DNA of 11,202 nucleotides, taken from NCBI GenBank assembly GCA_030670375.1, contig DAOVBT010000029.1, forward strand, positions 1-11,202, read 5' to 3'. This DNA comes from Candidatus Aminicenantota bacterium (GTDB lineage Bacteria > Acidobacteriota > Aminicenantia > Aminicenantales > Aminicenantaceae). The notes beneath the pieces are model-generated. The model had not been told where the DNA came from and searched no databases. It was given only the letters and a program-made list of their open reading frames with translations. The first letter of the stretch is position 1; every line of letters starts with the position of its first letter. Made by a program: the position numbers and the translations under genes. Of this stretch, positions 7,604-11,202 are shown in pieces.

Positions 7604-7680
7604 TGCTGGCTGTTGGGGGATTTTGCCGGGTTTGAAAGGTAAAGGAGACAGGAGCCCTGCCCAGCCAGCGTAGCGGGGCC
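7604..7680 (+). repeat. Structured repeat, copy 1 (hairpin plus complementary upstream arm)
   Basis: GCTGGCTG (7605-7612), followed by TTGGGGGA, is exactly complementary to CAGCCAGC (7662-7669). The latter lies in the 12-nt loop CCAGCCAGCGTA (7661-7672) of a 7-bp stem, GCCCTGC (7654-7660) with GCGGGGC (7673-7679, one G-T pair). Loop and upstream arm could form a pseudoknot in RNA or compete with the local stem. AT-rich sequence (CATATATATTA) follows. The plus strand is an arbitrary choice. I do not recognise the family. Confidence 0.65.
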
Positions 7681-7722
7681 ATATATATTAGTCGCAGGCA
7701 TTTGGAAAAGTTGAAATAAAGA

Positions 7723-7801
7723 TGCTGGCTGTTTGGGGGAATCAGCAAAAAGGGGGTTAGGGATTTATTGGAAGGGAGCCTGTCCAGCCAGCGCAACAGG
7801 C
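7723..7801 (+). repeat. Structured repeat, copy 2 (hairpin plus complementary upstream arm)
   Basis: GCTGGCTG (7724-7731), followed by TTTGGGGGA, is complementary to CAGCCAGC (7785-7792). That sequence sits in the 12-nt loop CCAGCCAGCGCA (7784-7795) of a perfect 6-bp stem, GCCTGT (7778-7783) with ACAGGC (7796-7801). The loop matches copy 1 at 11 of 12 positions, while the stem has changed with pairing preserved. The middle section, about 50 nt and rich in purines, is poorly conserved apart from a GGAG/GGGAG just before the stem. The two copies are offset by 119 bp. Confidence 0.65.
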
Positions 7802-7848
7802 ACATTGTTATAATACAGCTTTCCATTTATAAAATCAATAGGATTTGT

Positions 7849-7866
7849 AAAAAAAATTGTTTTTTT
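7849..7866 (-). terminator. Possible weak A/T hairpin terminator between convergent genes
   Basis: A run of eight A (7849-7856), TTGT, then six T (7861-7866) lies just beyond the stop of the FimT/GspH-like gene. Read on the minus strand, it gives an A-run, a short loop and then an eight-T tract. The stem would contain only A-T pairs, so it is a weak intrinsic terminator at best; it is noted because nothing better is visible at either end of this convergent gap. Confidence 0.25.
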
Positions 7867-7870
7867 CCTT

Positions 7871-8293
7871 TCACTCCAGCTTAGCAATCCTGATTCTGCC
7901 AGAAATTGCAAGGGTTATTTTGTAGCTGCCCCAGGTATTGGATACCATTATCGAGGCCAGGTTTGAAACGGTTCCCTGAGGATGGAAAACAGGACTGTTG
8001 TTGGCTTGGATAAAAACTCCCTCCAGAATATTTCCCATCTCCATTTTCCAATCTCCGGTTTCCGGGCTGTATTTCTCGATTGTGTAGCCAGCCGGATTAA
8101 ATGAAATTCGAGATTTTGTACCATCAAAAATGGCTTTGAAGCGGGCATAATTCAACTTGGAATGAATTTCCCAAACTGCCTTTTGAAGTCTGTGTTTATC
8201 CGAGGAATTCAGAAAAGAGATCGACGCTAAACCTAATAAAACGGCAAAGATGGAAAAAAAAACCAAGACCTCTATGAGCGTAAATCCTTTCAT
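7871..8293 (-). CDS. FimT/GspH-like pseudopilin, last gene of minor-pilin operon
   Basis: A 140-residue type IV pilin-like protein. It starts with a very short class III leader, MKG, then FTLIEV with Glu at position +5, and a hydrophobic helix to about residue 28. This is the signature of substrates of the prepilin peptidase PilD. The rest fits GspH/FimT: a polar helix region (RLQKAVWEIHSKLNYARFKAIFDG, discontinuous match to the family pattern) and a C-terminal beta segment ending in GRIRI. I chose the ATG at 8293, not the in-frame ATG at 8308, because GGAGGG (8306-8301) sits 7 nt upstream and the ATG overlaps the preceding stop as ATGA, which indicates translational coupling. It probably acts as a minor, priming subunit of a pilus or a type II secretion-like pseudopilus at the inner membrane. 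Confidence 0.85.
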   Translation of the reverse strand: MKGFTLIEVLVFFSIFAVLLGLASISFLNSSDKHRLQKAVWEIHSKLNYARFKAIFDGTKSRISFNPAGYTIEKYSPETGDWKMEMGNILEGVFIQANNSPVFHPQGTVSNLASIMVSNTWGSYKITLAISGRIRIAKLE

Positions 8294-9894
8294 AAATTTT
8301 CCCTCCATTCTGTGATCTTAAAACAGAAAAGATACAAGACCGGCTGCTTTGTGAGGGGTGCATCCTGAAAAAAATCGTCACTCTTGTGGAAAAACCGATT
8401 ATCAAACTTAATGCTGATTTCGTTCTCATTGAGAGCCAGTTCCGACGTTTGAAGACTCCCCAGTATTTGTATCTCTTTATCCTCACCGAGAACGGTAACA
8501 CCTTTGCCTGATGCTGTCATCGAAGCATGGACTTTGAGATTCTCAGGTGAATTTTCATTGATGACGATCTCACCTGCCTTTTCTTCTCCATCTAAAAAAT
8601 CATGTCCTGCAGCATGAATGATCAATTGGGAATCGGAGTCTCTGACATAAGGCACTCCCTCTTTCCATGTTACTCCCTGATAGATCAAATGGGAGGAGAG
8701 AGTAATCTCATCAGAAGATATGATCGTCAAGTTTACACCCTGCTTTACACAAGGGATTTCTTCTTGTGTGGCCATGAGAATTCTGCCATTTGCATCCTCA
8801 TAACCTCCGCCCAAGGAAAGGATTTTTCCGTTGACGATGATTATTCCGAACGGAACAAGGTCAAATGTTTGGATTCCAACAGGACTGACGAAAATAGTCT
8901 TGCCATCTTCCGGGCTAAACCTTAGTATCCAAAGGTCCTGCCCTTGCTGAAACAAGATGATTTGATAATTGCCTTGGATGGCCAGAACCATTTCATCAAG
9001 ATCACCCTGCACAAACACACCTCCTAATCCAAGGTCATCTTGGATCAGGTAAACTCCATCCGGCACGGGTTCATTATTCACCTCGAGCCCAAGAGCCAAG
9101 CGGAGTTTCGCAGCAGAAAGGTCCTGTGGATAAAAAATCTTTATTTTTAACGCTTTGGCCAATTGTTGCACAGCTTGCTGCGGAAGAAGCCCTCCATCAG
9201 AGAAAGCTACGGGAGTGGGAAGATCGACCAGCTCGGATGGGATCATTTGGACATCGTTTTCCTCCAAAAAAGCCCTTCTTTGCTCTGGAGTCATCGATTT
9301 ATCCAACAGAAAGGCAATGGCAGGCAAAGGAATATGCCCTGCAAGTATTTCCAATTTAGAATCAAGAGAGGATGCTTTTGCGGGTTTGAAACCCTGCAGT
9401 TTTCCGGTGGAGGCTATCCTTCCTCTATAGTCAACATGAAAGTATTCCTGTTCCTCGCGGAGACTGATCAACTGAAAATCCGTAAGACTCTCCCAAGCAA
9501 ATCTTTCCCAACTGTCAGCTAGGGCAATAGGCAGATCACTCCCAAGCACTCTTTCAACAGCTACATTCCCCTGGACGTAGGAATCATCCAAAAATTGCGA
9601 CACCTCGTCCTCTGTAAGCAGAATGGGCGATGCGGCAAGCGACAGCAGATCATGGAGATGATCGTAGCCCTGCTTGATGCCATTTTCCGAAGCATATTCC
9701 AGCAACATGGTATTTTTTCTGTATGCCGATATTTTGAGATAGACTTGGGTAAGATACAGCATGCCGAGTCCGAGCGTCGTGAAAATGACGAATAAAAAAA
9801 CAGAAAGAAGCGTTAGGACTCCCCTGCGTTCTTTTTCATTTTTCCCGCAGAATCGAGGCCATCGCAATATTTTTCGGAAACACGGTGGTTTCAT
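8290..9894 (-). CDS. Large PilX/GspK-like pilus assembly protein
   Basis: A 534-residue protein with a basic N-terminus (residues 1-24, many Lys/Arg), then RRG followed by VLTLLSVF and a hydrophobic helix to about residue 48, then an amphipathic segment with YASENGIKQG (about 67-76), as in PilX N-terminal domains. A Gly-Val cleavage site like that of prepilins is possible, but Glu+5 is absent, as in GspK-type tip subunits. The remaining 450 residues are beta-rich and not recognised. PilX relatives are often under 250 residues, so the C-terminal extension is large. The start at ATG 9894 has GAGGAG (9907-9902) 7 nt upstream; TTG 9912 and ATG 9909 are upstream alternatives without a site. It overlaps the PilW-like gene by 59 bp and the FimT-like gene by 4 bp. 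A role as a tip or cargo-displaying minor pilin is inferred. Confidence 0.7.
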   Translation of the reverse strand: MKPPCFRKILRWPRFCGKNEKERRGVLTLLSVFLFVIFTTLGLGMLYLTQVYLKISAYRKNTMLLEYASENGIKQGYDHLHDLLSLAASPILLTEDEVSQFLDDSYVQGNVAVERVLGSDLPIALADSWERFAWESLTDFQLISLREEQEYFHVDYRGRIASTGKLQGFKPAKASSLDSKLEILAGHIPLPAIAFLLDKSMTPEQRRAFLEENDVQMIPSELVDLPTPVAFSDGGLLPQQAVQQLAKALKIKIFYPQDLSAAKLRLALGLEVNNEPVPDGVYLIQDDLGLGGVFVQGDLDEMVLAIQGNYQIILFQQGQDLWILRFSPEDGKTIFVSPVGIQTFDLVPFGIIIVNGKILSLGGGYEDANGRILMATQEEIPCVKQGVNLTIISSDEITLSSHLIYQGVTWKEGVPYVRDSDSQLIIHAAGHDFLDGEEKAGEIVINENSPENLKVHASMTASGKGVTVLGEDKEIQILGSLQTSELALNENEISIKFDNRFFHKSDDFFQDAPLTKQPVLYLFCFKITEWRENL

Positions 9895-10561
9895 ATTTCT
9901 TCTCCTCATCAACCTTCAGGGCAAGGTCCAACCTAACCAAGTTGGCATCTCTGATATATTCAAATTCAAACGAGACCACATCCTCTAGAAGAGGCTGGGC
10001 CGGGCTGGCATTGACCTTTCTCCGAATCACGCCCTTGGCATCATCAAAAAATAATGAAATCTTTCTCAACAAAACGACACTGGTGTTCTCAAGCAAATAG
10101 CCGGACACAAGCGGGGAATCGATCACAATGCTATTCTGGTCTGCCGAGATCACAGAATGCACTTCACCTCCATAAGGATTTAAAATGCCTATAAGTTGTC
10201 CCTTTTTGATCTTTTTGGCATCTACAGAAAGTATTCTTTGCTGTCCAGAAAACAGGGCCTCGCCAAATGCTAGATCTTCAGCTTTACTCAAAACAACCAA
10301 CGCCCCATGTTCATCGCTAATCCCCTCAAGAACCTGTAACGCCATGGCTTCTGCAAGGCCCAATCCCGCATCAAACAAATCTCTCCGCATCCTATCCAAA
10401 GCCGCATAAACTGCCGTATTGGATGTTTCCGATTCTTTAAGTTTCGCAAAATGTTCTCTTAAACATAGGAAACAATCTAGACTGAAAAGCACAATCAAAA
10501 GGAACAAAAACAGACTGATCAATCCTTCCAATAAAGAAAAACCTCTTTGAACCGTTTTCAT
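9836..10561 (-). CDS. PilW-like minor pilin
   Basis: A 241-residue protein with a short leader, MKTVQRG, cleaved before FSLLEG, with Glu at +5 and a hydrophobic helix to about residue 33, which is a class III prepilin signal. The following helix (residues about 45-65, ALDRMRRDLFDAG) matches the PilW/GspJ pattern, in which a mostly alpha N-terminal half is followed by a beta C-terminal domain; SFEFEYIRD near 210 resembles the late strand of this family. It probably forms part of the priming/tip complex with the neighbouring PilV-like and PilX-like proteins. The start lies 1 bp after the TAA of the PilV-like gene (TAAGATG), with an AGGA about 7 nt upstream, so the two are probably co-translated. 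Its final 59 bp also encode the start of the PilX-like protein in another frame. Confidence 0.78.
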   Translation of the reverse strand: MKTVQRGFSLLEGLISLFLFLLIVLFSLDCFLCLREHFAKLKESETSNTAVYAALDRMRRDLFDAGLGLAEAMALQVLEGISDEHGALVVLSKAEDLAFGEALFSGQQRILSVDAKKIKKGQLIGILNPYGGEVHSVISADQNSIVIDSPLVSGYLLENTSVVLLRKISLFFDDAKGVIRRKVNASPAQPLLEDVVSFEFEYIRDANLVRLDLALKVDEEKKYETTVFPKNIAMASILREK

Positions 10562-10562
10562 C

Positions 10563-10952
10563 TTAGAATCCTAACTCTTTGGAATAAAAAAGAACGAATC
10601 GTGCTTTCCTATGGACACAGCTTTCCGAATAGCACGCCACCTCGATTTTTTTCATTTTCGATGTGACATCGAACACCGTCCATTCTCGAAGGAATATATC
10701 GTTTCTTTTTTGGCTTCTGATCCTCTCCACATTGGAACTTTCTTCAAGTTCTTGACTTTCAAAAGGAAGCGATTTCAAATACTCCAGTTTGTCAGATGCC
10801 AACTCAGCCGATTCAAGGCTACAATCGCTTGTCCTTTTGACATACAAGGAATGGAGAGTGAGTTGAGCGGCTCCCAAAAGAAGAATTGCAACGATGGCAA
10901 ACGAAATCAGAAGCTCCAAAAGTGTGAATCCTCGCTTACTTTTCTTTTTCAT
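10563..10952 (-). CDS. PilV/GspI-like minor pilin, first gene of the operon
   Basis: A 129-residue protein with leader MKKKSKRG before FTLLELLISFAIVAI, with Glu at +5 and a 20-residue hydrophobic helix: a textbook prepilin signal. A short helix with SDKLEYLKSLPFE (about 53-65) and a WTVFDVTSKMKKIEV strand segment fit PilV/GspI. Three Cys (43, 108, 112; approximate) may form a disulfide. It is the promoter-proximal gene, downstream of a sigma-54 site. Its own Shine-Dalgarno is weak (GAGAAAG a few nt before the ATG), and the predicted leader is only about 14 nt. No assembly ATPase, platform protein or secretin gene is in the window, so whether the system is a pilus, secretion or uptake machine is open. 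Confidence 0.82.
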   Translation of the reverse strand: MKKKSKRGFTLLELLISFAIVAILLLGAAQLTLHSLYVKRTSDCSLESAELASDKLEYLKSLPFESQELEESSNVERIRSQKRNDIFLREWTVFDVTSKMKKIEVACYSESCVHRKARFVLFYSKELGF

Positions 10953-10976
10953 TTCTTTCTCGCAAACAAAAAAGAT

Positions 10977-10992
10977 TGCAGGTATTGTGCCA
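10977..10992 (-). promoter_or_regulatory. Sigma-54 (-24/-12) promoter of the minor-pilin operon
   Basis: On the minus strand the sequence is TGGCACAATACCTGCA: the invariant GG and GC are separated by exactly 10 nt, and it matches TGGCAC-N5-TTGCA at all but one defined position. Transcription would start near 10966, about 14 nt before the ATG at 10952. Pilin operons under RpoN and an NtrC-family activator such as PilR are well known in other bacteria. Confidence 0.7.
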
Positions 10993-11042
10993 TCTCAAGC
11001 CTCGGTTTTTTCTCAGGGAAAAAAATCGGAAATCCCAAGAGG

Positions 11043-11102
11043 TGTCAACTTTTGGAGAAAGCTCAAACATAATCTGGGTTTTCCTGCTAACAAAAGTTGA
11101 CA
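11043..11102. promoter_or_regulatory. 12-bp inverted repeat, candidate activator-binding sites
   Basis: TGTCAACTTTTG (11043-11054) and CAAAAGTTGACA (11091-11102) are perfect inverted copies separated by 36 bp. Their centres lie about 82 and 130 bp upstream of the predicted sigma-54 start, the normal distance for NtrC-type enhancer sites. Two further GACA (TGTC on the minus strand) elements lie at 11118-11121 and 11132-11135. TGTC cores have been described for Pseudomonas PilR, but the activator here is unknown. Confidence 0.5.
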
Positions 11103-11125
11103 ATGCATAAATCGCCTGACAAAAT
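11097..11125 (+). promoter_or_regulatory. Possible divergent promoter reading out of the window
   Basis: TTGACA (11097-11102) is followed after 17 bp by CAAAAT (11120-11125), a 4/6 match to a -10 box. It shares its -35 with the right arm of the inverted repeat, so activator binding there could also repress this promoter. The -10 is weak. Confidence 0.25.
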
Positions 11126-11182
11126 TAACTAGACATGGAAGGGCTGGACGACTAAAGGGAAGGCTTACCCATTTGAGGTAAA

Positions 11183-11202
11183 ATGCAACAGATAAAAAAA
11201 AG
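11183..11202 (+). CDS. Possible start of a divergent gene, cut by the window edge
   Basis: ATG at 11183 is preceded by GAGG (11175-11178) with a 4-nt spacer and reads MQQIKK before the window ends. Only the start context and its position divergent from the pilin-like operon suggest a gene. The function cannot be judged. Confidence 0.2.

Noticed and set aside
7604..7801. Possibility that the structured repeats are integron attC sites or a CRISPR array.
   Set aside because: No GTTRRRY core or RYYYAAC ends, no integrase gene, and only two diverged copies with non-uniform spacing, unlike a CRISPR array.
7784..7815. TATAAT-like sequence (7809-7814) after repeat copy 2 as a promoter.
   Set aside because: No acceptable -35 hexamer at 16-18 bp upstream and no plus-strand gene follows.
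7117..7826. Minus-strand open frames of 194 and 92 residues over the amidohydrolase 3' end and the repeat region.
   Set aside because: They are antisense to a clear gene or run through the structured repeats, have no ribosome sites, and show no recognisable protein pattern.

Overview
The window looks like chromosomal DNA of a Gram-negative, proteolytic bacterium, most plausibly from the Acidobacteriota/Aminicenantes (former OP8) neighbourhood. This is an inference: moderate GC, strong Shine-Dalgarno sites, a Bacteroidetes/Acidobacteria-type S46 dipeptidyl-peptidase, exported M24 and lipoprotein amidohydrolase enzymes, and a GT39 membrane glycosyltransferase fused to TPRs. No rRNA, tRNA, CRISPR array, phage gene or transposase gene is visible.

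Left part (1-5568): the C-terminal end of a plus-strand gene that resembles RecO is followed by its own-promoter S46 serine exopeptidase with an export signal (245-2398). This converges, with only 9 bp between the stop codons, on a two-gene minus-strand operon: an exported M24 (Xaa-Pro-type) metallopeptidase followed 5 bp later by a GT39-like glycosyltransferase with a C-terminal TPR array.

Middle (5569-7870): a 234-bp divergent regulatory region carries a sigma-70-type promoter in each direction and an inverted repeat near the minus-strand transcription start. It drives the M24 operon leftward and a YtcJ-like amidohydrolase lipoprotein rightward. The three hydrolases all carry export signals and all act on peptide or amide-type substrates, which suggests envelope-level peptide scavenging. 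The 280-bp gap after the amidohydrolase holds two diverged copies of a structured repeat. In each, a short hairpin with a conserved 12-nt loop is preceded about 50 nt upstream by an 8-nt sequence exactly complementary to the loop. The stem differs between copies but keeps pairing, which points to selection on structure. I do not recognise this element.

Right part (7871-10952, minus strand): a tightly packed four-gene operon of type IV pilin-like proteins in the order PilV-like, PilW-like, PilX/GspK-like, FimT/GspH-like, with 1-bp gap, 59-bp overlap and 4-bp overlap. It is preceded by a good sigma-54 (-24/-12) promoter and, about 80-130 bp upstream of the predicted start, by a perfect 12-bp inverted repeat with a 36-bp spacer. 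That is the layout expected for binding sites of an NtrC/PilR-type activator. The last 100 bp may contain the start of a divergent plus-strand gene cut by the window edge.
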